A stretch of 51,996 nucleotides of DNA from Kluyvera genomosp. 1. GTDB lineage: Bacteria > Pseudomonadota > Gammaproteobacteria > Enterobacterales > Enterobacteriaceae. Shown piece by piece: positions 16,020-26,230 of this stretch. The number at the start of each line of letters is the position of its first letter. Position 1 is the stretch's first letter. The stretch spans positions 1 through 51,996 of the forward strand of contig NZ_LGHZ01000035.1 in assembly GCF_001266615.1 (NCBI RefSeq). The letters are read 5' to 3'. The notes below the pieces were generated by a model, which did no database searches, had not been told where the DNA came from, and saw only the letters and a program-made list of their open reading frames with translations. Both the position numbers and the translations under genes were made by a program.

Positions 16020-16090
16020 AAAGCCCCTGCTGCCAAGGGGTTGAAGTGATTATCATTATCACTACCATAGGGGGATGCCCTGGGGGCTTT
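16020..16090 (+). other. Large inverted repeat enclosing the suf Fur box
   Basis: AAAGCCCC at 16020-16027 can pair with GGGGCTTT at 16083-16090. Nested shorter G/C stems (CCCCT with AGGGG) lie inside. If transcribed, this leader could fold into a hairpin ending about 18 nt before sufA. The enclosed segment is the Fur operator. Confidence 0.4.
16047..16060. promoter_or_regulatory. Fur box of the suf operon
   Basis: TGATTATCATTATC matches 13 of 14 positions of the downstream part of the 19-bp Fur consensus (TGATAATCATTATC). It lies about 50 bp before sufA. Fur with iron would repress suf here, as established for E. coli suf. Confidence 0.85.
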
Positions 16091-16108
16091 AACTCATAAG
16101 GTGGACCT

Positions 16109-16474
16109 ATGGATTTGCAATCAGAAACCTTCAATCCAGCCGATTTTACCTGGCGAGGCGTCAGTATGACGCCGGCTGCGGCGGCTCATGTCTGCGAACT
16201 GGCGGAAAAACAGCACGTGCAGGGGATACGTCTGGGCGTGAAAACGTCCGGCTGTGCCGGTTTTGCTTATGTGCTGGATACCGTGACTGAACCTAAAAAA
16301 GACGACCTGCTGTTTGAGTCCGACGGCGCCAAGCTGTGGGTGCCGCTGCAGGCGATGCCGTTTATCGATGGTACCGAGGTGGACTACGTCCGCGAAGGCT
16401 TAAACCAGATATTCAAATTCCATAACCCGAAGGCGCAGAACGAGTGCGGCTGCGGCGAAAGCTTCGGGGTATAG
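16109..16474 (+). CDS. sufA: SufA, A-type Fe-S cluster carrier
   Basis: This carrier receives clusters from the SufBCD scaffold and passes them to target proteins. It has 121 residues, against 122 in E. coli. The three cluster-binding cysteines are Cys49 (TSGCAGF), Cys113 and Cys115 (ECGCGESF). It is the first gene of sufABCDSE, 11 nt before sufB. The start is preceded by AAGGTGG. Transcription is expected to rise under iron limitation (Fur box at 16047-16060) and oxidative stress. Confidence 0.97.
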   Translation: MDLQSETFNPADFTWRGVSMTPAAAAHVCELAEKQHVQGIRLGVKTSGCAGFAYVLDTVTEPKKDDLLFESDGAKLWVPLQAMPFIDGTEVDYVREGLNQIFKFHNPKAQNECGCGESFGV

Positions 16475-16484
16475 GCGGTATATA

Positions 16485-17972
<1,488 letters not shown>

Positions 17973-17989
17973 GTATTAAGGGAAGCGAT

Positions 17990-18736
17990 ATGTTGAGTAT
18001 CAAAGATTTACAGGTATCCGTTGACGATAAAGCGATCCTGCGCGGCGTAAGCCTGAACGTGCGTCCAGGCGAAGTCCACGCCATTATGGGGCCAAATGGC
18101 TCAGGGAAAAGTACGCTCTCTGCTACCCTGGCGGGGCGTGAAGATTATACCGTGACCGGCGGTGAAGTGACGTTCAAAGGCCACGATCTGCTGGAGATGT
18201 CGCCGGAGGAACGTGCCGGCGAAGGTATCTTTATGGCCTTTCAGTATCCGGTCGAAATCCCCGGCGTTAGCAACCAGTTCTTCCTGCAAACCGCGCTGAA
18301 CGCGGTGCGTGCGCATCGCGGACAGGAACCGCTGGATCGTTTTGATTTTCAGGATCTGATGGAAGAGAAAATCGATCTGCTGAAAATGCCGGCCGATCTG
18401 TTAACCCGTTCAGTGAACGTTGGTTTCTCCGGCGGTGAAAAAAAACGTAATGACATCCTACAGATGGCGGTGCTGGAGCCGTCATTGTGTATTCTGGATG
18501 AGACGGATTCCGGGTTAGACATCGATGCCTTAAAAATCGTCTCCGAGGGGGTCAATTCCCTGCGCGATGGTAAGCGTGCTTTTATCATCGTTACCCACTA
18601 TCAGCGGATCCTCGATTACATCAAGCCGGATGTAGTGCACGTGCTGTATCAGGGACGCATCGTGAAATCCGGGGACTTCACGCTGGTGAAACAACTGGAG
18701 GAGCAGGGCTATGGCTGGCTTAGCGAACAACAGTAG
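17990..18736 (+). CDS. sufC: SufC, ATPase of the SufBCD complex
   Basis: This soluble ABC-type ATPase drives conformational change of SufB-SufD during cluster assembly. It has 248 residues. The Walker A motif GPNGSGKST is at 34-42, the signature is FSGGEKKR, and Walker B is LCILDETDSGLD with the catalytic Glu. There are no membrane segments, consistent with its cytosolic role. Its 3' end overlaps the start of sufD by 26 nt, which suggests translational coupling to balance the subunits. Confidence 0.97.
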   Translation: MLSIKDLQVSVDDKAILRGVSLNVRPGEVHAIMGPNGSGKSTLSATLAGREDYTVTGGEVTFKGHDLLEMSPEERAGEGIFMAFQYPVEIPGVSNQFFLQTALNAVRAHRGQEPLDRFDFQDLMEEKIDLLKMPADLLTRSVNVGFSGGEKKRNDILQMAVLEPSLCILDETDSGLDIDALKIVSEGVNSLRDGKRAFIIVTHYQRILDYIKPDVVHVLYQGRIVKSGDFTLVKQLEEQGYGWLSEQQ

Positions 18737-19985
18737 CGCGCTGCAGCAGTGGCATGCGCTGTTTCAGGCGCGCGGCGGGCAGGCCTCACCACAGGCGCAG
18801 GCGCATCTTAAGCAGGTTAAACAGCTTGGGCTGCCATCGCGTAAAGACGAGGACTGGAAATACACTTCGCTGGATAAACTGCTGACCAGCACGTTTGTCG
18901 CACCGGCATTACCGGCATTGACGGTGGCAGAGCGCGATACGCATGCGCTGGCATTAGATGCCTGGCGGTTGGTGTTTGTCGACGGGCAGTTCGATGCCCG
19001 GTTGAGCGACGATCTCACCGACAGCGGTTTTGAGGTGGTGGTGAATAACCAGCGTCAATCGCTGCCGGAAGCCGTGCATGGCGAAATCTTCTTGCATCTG
19101 ACCGAAAGTTTGGCCACCAGCGTAACGCATATTCAGGTGCGCCGTCATCAGCACCCGGCGAAGCCGCTACTGTTATTGCACATCACTCGCGGCCTGGCGA
19201 GCGACGAGATGAACACGGCGCATTATCGCCATCATCTGCAGATAGAGAGCGGGGCGCAAGCCACGGTGATTGAGCAGTACGTGAGCCTGAATGAAACGCG
19301 GCACTTTACCGGCTCCCGGTTGACTGCCGACGTGGCAGATAACGCTCAGCTTCAACACCTCAAGCTGGGGTTTGAAAATGCGAGCAGCTACCACTTTGCC
19401 CATAACGATCTGCGCTTAGGACGCGACGCTTCGGCCTTCAGCCACAGTTTTCTGCTGGGCGCAGCGGTCACTCGCCATCACACCAGCACGCAGCTAAACG
19501 GTGAAAACAGCACGCTGAGGGTCAACAGCCTGTCGATGCCGGTGAACACTGAAGTGTGCGACACCCGCACCTGGCTTGAGCACAATAAGGGCTACTGCAA
19601 CAGTCGCCAGTTGCATAAGACCATCGTCAGTGACAAGGGGCGCGCCGTGTTTAACGGCGTGATAACCGTTGCTCCGCATGCGATTAAAACCGACGGACAG
19701 ATGACCAATAACAATCTGTTGCTGGGGCGTCTGGCCGAGGTGGATACCAAACCGCAGCTGGAAATCTACGCTGATGACGTGAAGTGCAGCCACGGCGCCA
19801 CCGTGGGCCGCATCGATGATGAACAACTCTTTTATCTACGCTCGCGCGGCGTCGCGCTGGAGGAGGCAAAAAAAATCATCCTCTATGCGTTTGCTGCGGG
19901 CTTAACGGACGCCATTACCCTCGAACCGCTCAAACAGTACGTACTGGCGCGGATTGGGCAACGTCTGTCTGGAGGTGAACGATGA
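18711..19985 (+). CDS. sufD: SufD, Fe-S cluster scaffold subunit
   Basis: This SufB paralogue forms the heterodimer that holds SufC and is needed for iron acquisition. It has 424 residues (E. coli 423). The beta-helix core and the terminal [15 protein letters not shown] region match the family, including the conserved His near SHGATVG. The start at 18711 lies inside sufC (26-nt overlap), and the sequence from [14 protein letters not shown] agrees with the E. coli N terminus, confirming this start. The stop overlaps the sufS ATG by 4 nt. Confidence 0.96.
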   Translation: MAGLANNSSALQQWHALFQARGGQASPQAQAHLKQVKQLGLPSRKDEDWKYTSLDKLLTSTFVAPALPALTVAERDTHALALDAWRLVFVDGQFDARLSDDLTDSGFEVVVNNQRQSLPEAVHGEIFLHLTESLATSVTHIQVRRHQHPAKPLLLLHITRGLASDEMNTAHYRHHLQIESGAQATVIEQYVSLNETRHFTGSRLTADVADNAQLQHLKLGFENASSYHFAHNDLRLGRDASAFSHSFLLGAAVTRHHTSTQLNGENSTLRVNSLSMPVNTEVCDTRTWLEHNKGYCNSRQLHKTIVSDKGRAVFNGVITVAPHAIKTDGQMTNNNLLLGRLAEVDTKPQLEIYADDVKCSHGATVGRIDDEQLFYLRSRGVALEEAKKIILYAFAAGLTDAITLEPLKQYVLARIGQRLSGGER

Positions 19986-21202
19986 CCTTTTCCGTACAAC
20001 AGGTGCGTAGCGATTTTCCCGTTCTGGCGCGTGAGGTCAACGGGCAACCGCTGGCCTACCTTGATTCCGCCGCCAGCGCGCAGAAACCTGAACAGGTGAT
20101 CCACGCGGAAGCCACTTTTTATCGTCATGGCTACGCAGCTGTTCATCGCGGGATCCATACTTTAAGCGCTGAGGCGACGCAGCGGATGGAGGAGGTGCGC
20201 CAGAAGGTGGCGCGATTCCTCAACGCCGCAAGTGCAGAAGAAATTGTCTTCGTCCGCGGCACGACCGAAGCCATTAATCTGGTGGCTAATAGCTGGGGCA
20301 CCAGCAACGTCAAGGCGGGTGACAACATCGTCATTACCGCCATGGAACATCACGCTAATATTGTGCCGTGGCAAATGCTTTGCACGCGTAGCGGGGCCGA
20401 GCTGCGCGTCATTCCGTTAAACGCCGACGGTACGCTACAGCTGGAGGCTGCCACAAAGCTGTTTGATGAGCGCACGCGCCTGCTGGCCGTCACGCAGGTA
20501 TCCAACGTGTTGGGTACCGAGAACCCGCTGGCGGAACTGATTACGCTGGCTCACCAACACGGTGCGAAAGTGTTGGTGGATGGGGCTCAGGCGGTGATGC
20601 ATCACCCGGTTGATGTGCAGGCTCTCGACTGTGACTTTTACGCCTTCTCTGGCCATAAGCTGTACGGGCCAACGGGCATCGGCGCTCTGTACGTCAAAGA
20701 GGATATTCTTCAGGCAATGCCACCGTGGGAAGGCGGCGGCTCGATGATCGCCACGGTAAGCTTGACGGAAGGCACTACCTGGGCGAAAGCGCCGTGGCGG
20801 TTTGAAGCCGGTACCCCCAATACGGGGGGCATCATTGGCCTGGGCGCCGCGCTGGATTACGTGAATGGCTTGGGGCTGACGGCTATCGGTGAATATGAGC
20901 AAACGCTGATGCGCTATGCGCTTGATGCGCTCGCCACCATTCCTGAGCTTCATCTGTATGGTCCGGCTAACCGGCTGGGGGTGATTGCGTTTAATCTTGG
21001 AAAACACCACGCCTATGATGTGGGGAGTTTCCTTGATAACTACGGTATTGCCGTTCGAACCGGGCACCACTGCGCGATGCCGTTGATGGAATTCTATCAG
21101 GTTCCTGCCATGTGTCGGGCATCGCTGGCCATGTACAACACCGTTGAAGAGGTAGACCGGCTGGTGGCGGGGCTACAGCGCATTCAACGTTTACTGGGAT
21201 AA
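19982..21202 (+). CDS. sufS: SufS, cysteine desulfurase
   Basis: This PLP-dependent enzyme takes sulfur from L-cysteine and leaves it as a persulfide for SufE and SufB; it also has selenocysteine lyase activity in E. coli. It has 406 residues. The PLP lysine is Lys226 (SGHKLYGP) and the persulfide-forming cysteine is Cys364 (RTGHHCAMP), both at E. coli positions. The ATG overlaps the sufD stop (ATGA). sufE, its sulfur acceptor, follows 13 nt later. Confidence 0.97.
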   Translation: MTFSVQQVRSDFPVLAREVNGQPLAYLDSAASAQKPEQVIHAEATFYRHGYAAVHRGIHTLSAEATQRMEEVRQKVARFLNAASAEEIVFVRGTTEAINLVANSWGTSNVKAGDNIVITAMEHHANIVPWQMLCTRSGAELRVIPLNADGTLQLEAATKLFDERTRLLAVTQVSNVLGTENPLAELITLAHQHGAKVLVDGAQAVMHHPVDVQALDCDFYAFSGHKLYGPTGIGALYVKEDILQAMPPWEGGGSMIATVSLTEGTTWAKAPWRFEAGTPNTGGIIGLGAALDYVNGLGLTAIGEYEQTLMRYALDALATIPELHLYGPANRLGVIAFNLGKHHAYDVGSFLDNYGIAVRTGHHCAMPLMEFYQVPAMCRASLAMYNTVEEVDRLVAGLQRIQRLLG

Positions 21203-21215
21203 CAGGGAGCCCACG

Positions 21216-21632
21216 ATGGCGGTTTTACCGGATAAAGAGAAACTGTTACGCAATTTTAATCGTTGCGCTAACTGGGAAGAAAAATATCTTTATATCATTG
21301 AATTAGGACAGCGACTGCCGCCGCTCAGCCCGGAGCAGCACACGGCAAAAAACATCATCCAGGGTTGTCAAAGCCAGGTGTGGATCGTGATGGACCGCGA
21401 TGAGCAGGGATGTATCACATTAGTCGGCGATAGCGACGCGGCCATTGTTAAGGGCTTGATTGCGGTTGTGTTTATCCTCTACGATGGAATGACCGCCGCT
21501 GATGTACAAGCCTTTGATGTTCGTCCCTGGTTTGAGCAGATGGCGCTGGCTCAGCATTTAACGCCATCACGTTCTCAGGGACTGGAGGCGATGATCCGCG
21601 CAATCCGCACGCGTGCGGCGAGTTTTAGCTAA
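21216..21632 (+). CDS. sufE: SufE, sulfur acceptor for SufS
   Basis: SufE stimulates SufS and carries the persulfide to SufB. It has 138 residues, the E. coli length. The acceptor is Cys51 in the QGCQSQVW motif. It is the last gene of the suf operon; AGGGAG precedes the ATG. A GC-rich hairpin lies 37 nt after the stop, but without a U-run. Confidence 0.97.
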   Translation: MAVLPDKEKLLRNFNRCANWEEKYLYIIELGQRLPPLSPEQHTAKNIIQGCQSQVWIVMDRDEQGCITLVGDSDAAIVKGLIAVVFILYDGMTAADVQAFDVRPWFEQMALAQHLTPSRSQGLEAMIRAIRTRAASFS

Positions 21633-21667
21633 TATAGAAAAGACAGCTTCGATTCTGTTATGAAGAA

Positions 21668-21688
21668 AGGCGGGCGGGTTGCCCGCCC
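21668..21688 (+). other. GC-rich hairpin after sufE
   Basis: GGCGGGC and GCCCGCC (stem of 7) enclose GGGTT between sufE and ldtE. No T-run follows, so it may be an attenuator or mRNA 3'-end stabiliser rather than a full terminator; read-through into ldtE is possible. Confidence 0.45.
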
Positions 21689-21745
21689 TACTGGTCGTTC
21701 AGCTTTCTGGCACGTTGTCAGTGAATATGAATAAGGAATCCAGAT

Positions 21746-22732
21746 ATGAAGCGCGCGTCCCTTTTAACACTCAGCATTTTAAGCGCCCTCAGCGCGATTT
21801 CTAGCGCTTGGGCCGTCGACTACCCGTTACCCCCTGCCAACAGCCGTTTAATCGGTCAGAACCAAACCTACACCGTTCAGGAAGGGGATAAGAACCTCCA
21901 GGCTATCGCCCGACGCTTTGATACGGCGGCGATGCTTATCCTCGAAGCCAATAATACCATCGCACCGGTCCCTAGAGCGGGCACCGTAGTGACCATCCCA
22001 TCGCAGATGCTGCTGCCGGATGTACCGCGTGAAGGCATTGTGGTCAACCTGGCGGAGCTGCGTCTGTACTACTTCCCGCCGGGAGAACAACAGGTGCAGG
22101 TCTATCCCATTGGCATAGGTCTGCAAGGGCTGGAAACGCCGGAAATGACCACCCGTGTTGGCCAGAAAATCCCTAACCCAACGTGGACGCCAACGGTGGG
22201 CATCCGTAAGCGCTCTCAGGAGCGCGGCGTGACGTTACCGGCGGTTGTCCCCGCTGGGCCAAATAACCCGCTGGGGCTCTTTGCACTGCGTCTGGCGTAC
22301 GGTAATGGTGAGTACCTTATCCACGGAACCAACGCCCCCGATAGCGTCGGCCTGCGCGTGAGCTCTGGCTGTATCCGAATGAATGCGCCGGATATCAAAG
22401 CGCTGTTTGGTCAGGTGCGCAGCGGCACAACGGTCAGAGTCATTAACGAGCCGGTAAAATACTCGGTGGAGCCTAACGGAACTCGCTACCTGGAAGTGCA
22501 TCGTCCGCTGTCGCAGGATGCTGCTCAGGATACGCAAACCATGAAGATGACGTTGTCACCCGCCTTTAAGCAATTTGTCGAACAGGCAAGCGTTAGCGAA
22601 ACCCAGGTGAAGCAAATCCTGTCGCGCCGGGCAGGTTATCCGATAATGATGTCTGGTGAAAAGGGAGCGACCACTGCATCCGTGCTCTCGGCACAAAATG
22701 GCGAGCTGTCTTCAGAGAAGGTCACGCAGTAG
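21746..22732 (+). CDS. ldtE: LdtE, L,D-transpeptidase
   Basis: This exported enzyme makes direct 3-3 crosslinks between diaminopimelate residues of peptidoglycan. It has 328 residues. A signal peptide (about 1-23, ending AWA), a LysM-like murein-binding segment (about 40-85, [17 protein letters not shown]) and a YkuD catalytic domain (about 95-235) are visible. The active site has His193 (IHGTNAP) and the nucleophile Cys209 in SSGCIRMN. In E. coli this gene (ynhG) lies between sufE and lpp, as here. It meets lpp tail to tail at a shared terminator. Confidence 0.94.
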   Translation: MKRASLLTLSILSALSAISSAWAVDYPLPPANSRLIGQNQTYTVQEGDKNLQAIARRFDTAAMLILEANNTIAPVPRAGTVVTIPSQMLLPDVPREGIVVNLAELRLYYFPPGEQQVQVYPIGIGLQGLETPEMTTRVGQKIPNPTWTPTVGIRKRSQERGVTLPAVVPAGPNNPLGLFALRLAYGNGEYLIHGTNAPDSVGLRVSSGCIRMNAPDIKALFGQVRSGTTVRVINEPVKYSVEPNGTRYLEVHRPLSQDAAQDTQTMKMTLSPAFKQFVEQASVSETQVKQILSRRAGYPIMMSGEKGATTASVLSAQNGELSSEKVTQ

Positions 22733-22754
22733 GAAGGGGATAAATCGAAGGCAA

Positions 22755-22785
22755 AAAAAATGGCGCACAATGTGCGCCATTTTTA
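22755..22785. terminator. Bidirectional terminator between ldtE and lpp
   Basis: The stem TGGCGCA/TGCGCCA (22761-22779) is flanked by an A-run on the left and a T-run on the right, so it serves both converging genes. It is the strong terminator expected for abundant lpp mRNA. Confidence 0.92.
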
Positions 22786-22797
22786 TTACCAGAACTC

Positions 22798-23285
<488 letters not shown>

Positions 23286-23290
23286 TATAA

Positions 23291-23316
23291 AAAAAGCGCC
23301 CGTCGGGCGCTTTTTT
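23291..23316. terminator. Terminator downstream of pykF
   Basis: GCGCCC/GGGCGC encloses a GTC loop, flanked by A5 on the left and T6 on the right. Read on the minus strand it terminates pykF before lpp; it is symmetrical and could work both ways. Confidence 0.92.
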
Positions 23317-23344
23317 AAGCAAACTATAATAAGTATGTAGATTA

Positions 23345-24757
23345 TTACAGTACGTGCACGGAAGCCGTGTTGGTGGTGCCGCTTGGTACCAGAGCACCAG
23401 AAACCATCACGACCACGTCGCCTTTCTGTGCCAGGCCGCTTTCTACAGCCACTTCTTTACCCATGCGGTAGAAATCATCGGTAGAGCTGATTTCTTTAAC
23501 AACCTGTGCAACAACACCTTTGCTCAGCACCAGCTGACGCGCGGTGGTTTCGTTGGTGGTCAGCGCCAGGATGGTTGCGTCTGGGAAGTATTTACGGATT
23601 GCACGAGCAGATTTACCGCCCTGAGTTGCAACAACAATCAGCGGAGCATCCAGTTTTTCTGCAGTTTCAACCGCGCCACGGCAAACGGCTTCAGTGATGC
23701 GCAGTTTACGGCTGTCGTTGTTGAAGTCCAGACGGCTGGTCATCACGCGGTCAGTACGCTCACAGATGGTCGCCATGATAGTCACAGCTTCCAGCGGGTA
23801 TTTACCTTTAGCGGATTCGCCGGACAGCATCACTGCATCGGTGCCGTCGAGGATGGCGTTAGCCACGTCGCCTGCTTCAGCGCGGGTAGGGCGTGGGTTT
23901 TTGATCATGGAATCCAGCATCTGGGTCGCAGTGATAACGACTTTACGTGCACGGATACATTTTTCGATGATCATTTTCTGGGCGAAGATAACTTCTTCAA
24001 CCGGGATTTCAACACCCATGTCGCCACGAGCAACCATGATGCCGTCAGACGCTTCGAGGATTTCGTCGAAGTTGTTCAGGCCTTCCTGGTTTTCGATCTT
24101 GGAGATGATCTGGATGTTTTCGCCGCCGTGAGCTTTCAGGTGCTCACGGATCTCAACCACGTCAGAACGCTTACGGATGAAGGACGCTGCTACGAAGTCA
24201 ACGCCTTGCTCGCAACCGAAGATCAGATCCTGTTTGTCTTTCTCAGCCAGTGCTGGCAGAGCGATGGAAACGCCTGGCAGGTTAACGCCTTTGTTTTCGC
24301 CCAGGTCACCGTTGTTCAGTACTTTACAGATGACTTTGTTACCTTCGATAGCGGTAACTTCCATACCGATCAGACCATCATCAACCAGAACGGTATTGCC
24401 TACGGTCAGGTCAGTGGTGAAGCCTTCATAGGTGACAGCAACGATTTCGCTGTTACCTACGACAGATTTGTCGGTGGTGAAAGTGAAGGTCTGGCCAGCT
24501 TTCAGGGAAACGTCGTTACCGCCTTCCAGCTTAATGGTACGAATTTCTGGGCCTTTGGTATCCAGCAGGATAGCGGCTTTCTTACCGGTTTTGCTCATCA
24601 CGTTACGCAGGTTTTTGATGCGCTGGCCGTGTTCAGCATAGTCACCGTGGGAGAAGTTCAGACGCATAACGTTCATGCCAGCATCAAGCATTTTGCCTAA
24701 CATTTCTTCGGATTCAGTTTTTGGTCCGATGGTGCAAACAATTTTGGTCTTTTTCAT
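23345..24757 (-). CDS. pykF: PykF, pyruvate kinase I
   Basis: This fructose-1,6-bisphosphate-activated pyruvate kinase converts phosphoenolpyruvate and ADP to pyruvate and ATP. It has 470 residues from ATG 24757 ([16 protein letters not shown]), the E. coli length; an upstream in-frame codon at 24817 is rejected. The substrate and metal motif is [13 protein letters not shown] and the family signature [10 protein letters not shown] is present. The C-terminal regulatory domain is complete. A Cra box lies 218-231 bp upstream, fitting repression of glycolytic pykF when sugars are scarce. Codon bias is strong, as expected for a highly expressed gene, and this creates a long false antisense reading frame. 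Confidence 0.97.
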   Translation of the reverse strand: MKKTKIVCTIGPKTESEEMLGKMLDAGMNVMRLNFSHGDYAEHGQRIKNLRNVMSKTGKKAAILLDTKGPEIRTIKLEGGNDVSLKAGQTFTFTTDKSVVGNSEIVAVTYEGFTTDLTVGNTVLVDDGLIGMEVTAIEGNKVICKVLNNGDLGENKGVNLPGVSIALPALAEKDKQDLIFGCEQGVDFVAASFIRKRSDVVEIREHLKAHGGENIQIISKIENQEGLNNFDEILEASDGIMVARGDMGVEIPVEEVIFAQKMIIEKCIRARKVVITATQMLDSMIKNPRPTRAEAGDVANAILDGTDAVMLSGESAKGKYPLEAVTIMATICERTDRVMTSRLDFNNDSRKLRITEAVCRGAVETAEKLDAPLIVVATQGGKSARAIRKYFPDATILALTTNETTARQLVLSKGVVAQVVKEISSTDDFYRMGKEVAVESGLAQKGDVVVMVSGALVPSGTTNTASVHVL

Positions 24758-24974
24758 GACAGTCTTAGTCTTTAAGTTGAGATTGAGAAGGATTGGGATT
24801 TTGAATTCTCGCTCCATGCGCGCACTGCCACGGAGTCAAACCGGTGTTACGAAAATTGCTATGCCACGCACTAAGGATAGGTGACATAAAAAAAGCGTGC
24901 AGAGGAAAGTGTGCTAGAGGTTCAGCATAATGAAATAGGCGATGTTTTAATCGTTTATTAATGCAGTCCAATGA

Positions 24975-24988
24975 GCTGAAACCATTCA
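24975..24988. promoter_or_regulatory. Cra (FruR) box of pykF
   Basis: GCTGAAACCATTCA matches all 14 positions of the Cra consensus RSTGAAWCSNTHHW. Cra represses pykF in E. coli, so site and neighbour agree. Confidence 0.85.
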
Positions 24989-25153
24989 AGAAAGAAACGC
25001 GGCGGATTATACGATGTTATGCGACAAAAAGAAAATAAAAACAGCGTTTCAAAAAAATAAACAAAGTGGTTAACATAATAAAAACGATTTATTGGCGAAA
25101 ATGTAACAGTTAGTTGCGCAACAGCCTGTTTGTGCCCATCTTGCGGATAAGAT

Positions 25154-25172
25154 GTTGATTTGCTTTATCAAC
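25154..25172. promoter_or_regulatory. Inverted repeat before fumD
   Basis: GTTGAT-N7-ATCAAC lies about 52 bp before the fumD start. The half-sites resemble those of FNR, but FNR needs a 4-nt spacer, so another regulator or chance is more likely. Confidence 0.25.
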
Positions 25173-25224
25173 GAAACAAACCAATAATAAATTGATTATT
25201 AATGGAAATTAGCGAGCGTAAATG

Positions 25225-25437
25225 ATGGGAAATCTGACGAAAGACGACGTTTTGTACCAGGAAATGTGCCGCGTGGTGGGAAAAGTGGTGCTGGAGATGC
25301 GCGATTTAGGCCAGGAACCCAAGCACATTGTTATTGCCGGTGTGCTCCGTACCGCGCTGGCAAATAATAAAGTCCAGCGCACAGAACTCACGCGTGAAGC
25401 GATGCAAAAGGTGGTCACTGCGCTGTCAGGGCAGTAA
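25225..25437 (+). CDS. fumD: FumD (YdhZ), small fumarase D
   Basis: This 70-residue protein is closely related to E. coli FumD (YdhZ), reported to have fumarase activity despite being unrelated to FumA-C. The stretch CRVVGKVVLEMRDLGQEP is essentially unchanged, as is the following KHIVIAGVLRTALAN. Two ATGs are adjacent (25222 and 25225); the second gives the E. coli-like MGN start. It diverges from pykF, as in E. coli, and converges with the TetR gene 22 bp further on. No ribosome binding site of note is seen. Confidence 0.9.
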   Translation: MGNLTKDDVLYQEMCRVVGKVVLEMRDLGQEPKHIVIAGVLRTALANNKVQRTELTREAMQKVVTALSGQ

Positions 25438-25459
25438 TAACCGGCTGAAGAAGAAGAAA

Positions 25460-26098
25460 TCAGGCGATGACGAAGCGCAGAATTGCTTTTACAGCCAGTT
25501 CGCTATGGTGGGTGATGAGCGCTTCATCATCGATATCCGGAAGCGGACCATCCAGATAGAGGCTATTAAAGCTATAAAAGTTGGAAACCTGATAAAAGCT
25601 GAAGCTGCTGATTAAGCGGTGGACGTCACGCGCTTCCAGCGCGGGCTGAAAAATCCCTTGCCCCTGCCCACGATGCAATATCTGCTCTAATAAAGACAGG
25701 GCACTCTTGTTTAACCGTTTCAAATCCCCGGAAGCCAGCAGCCATTTCCCGCGCTGCATGTTCTCCATACAGATGATACGCATAAAATCCGCGTGTTCGG
25801 CATGATAACGCACGCTCCATTTTACGAGCTGAACCAGCGCCTCGACCGGCGGCAGATTCTCAAGCCCCAGCTGCTGTTCCGTTTCGCGGATCCGAGAGTA
25901 GACGTATTGCAGTACCGCCTGGTACAACTGCTCCTTGGTTTTGAAGTAGTAAACCACCATACGCTTAGTGGTTTGGGCCTCTCCGGCTATCTGCTCCATT
26001 CTGGCGCCTGCCAGCCCGTGTTCAGCAAAAATGGCGATCGCCGCGGCGAAAATACGGGTTTTGAGCGATTGCGCTTCATCGTGATCAATGGCCGACAT
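25460..26098 (-). CDS. TetR-family regulator, probably of the quinate/shikimate-type operon
   Basis: This 212-residue regulator has an N-terminal TetR helix-turn-helix (about 12-55, with MEQIAGEAQTTKRMVVYYFKTK containing the recognition helix) and a ligand-binding C-terminal domain. ATG 26098 is chosen because AGGAG lies 5 nt before it; an upstream in-frame start at 26143 lacks this. It is transcribed away from the dehydroshikimate dehydratase gene with 132 bp between, the usual layout for a local repressor. A near-palindrome at 26177-26192 is the candidate operator. The inducer may be a hydroaromatic acid or protocatechuate; this is inference. Confidence 0.82.
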   Translation of the reverse strand: MSAIDHDEAQSLKTRIFAAAIAIFAEHGLAGARMEQIAGEAQTTKRMVVYYFKTKEQLYQAVLQYVYSRIRETEQQLGLENLPPVEALVQLVKWSVRYHAEHADFMRIICMENMQRGKWLLASGDLKRLNKSALSLLEQILHRGQGQGIFQPALEARDVHRLISSFSFYQVSNFYSFNSLYLDGPLPDIDDEALITHHSELAVKAILRFVIA

Positions 26099-26158
26099 AA
26101 CAACTCCTGTTAACTTTTCCAAGGGAACAAAAAATACACACAATGATCACAATTTAGC

Positions 26159-26192
26159 AACCAAATCTGGCGCTGTTGAACCAAATGATTCA
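26159..26192. promoter_or_regulatory. Candidate operator of the TetR regulator
   Basis: TGAACCA-AA-TGATTCA (26177-26192) is a palindrome with six of seven arm positions paired. The octamer AACCAAAT within it also occurs at 26159-26166, exactly 20 bp upstream, which places both copies on the same face of the helix. It lies in the middle of the divergent promoter region. Confidence 0.45.
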
Positions 26193-26230
26193 TATTCGAT
26201 GCAACTGCTACCCATAAGCCAGGTGAAACT

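Larger units (their letters stand above)
15818..16108. other. Fimbrial-suf intergenic region, suf promoter region
   Basis: These 290 bases separate the fimbrial operon from sufA. No gene is visible. The distal part is AT-rich; E. coli uses IHF and OxyR sites in this position, but I could not pick out their boxes confidently. The proximal part carries the Fur box (16047-16060) inside a large inverted repeat (16020-16090). Confidence 0.5.
24758..25224. other. Divergent pykF-fumD control region
   Basis: These roughly 465 bases hold no gene. The pykF side contains a long putative leader and the Cra site at 24975-24988. The fumD side contains an inverted repeat GTTGAT-N7-ATCAAC at 25154-25172. 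Confidence 0.5.

Noticed and set aside
23354-24700. Long open frame of 448 codons antisense to pykF
   Set aside because: It is the mirror of a highly expressed gene with strong codon bias, has no recognisable protein features, and pykF is certain.
25154-25172. FNR site before fumD
   Set aside because: Half-sites look right, but the spacer is 7 nt instead of 4.
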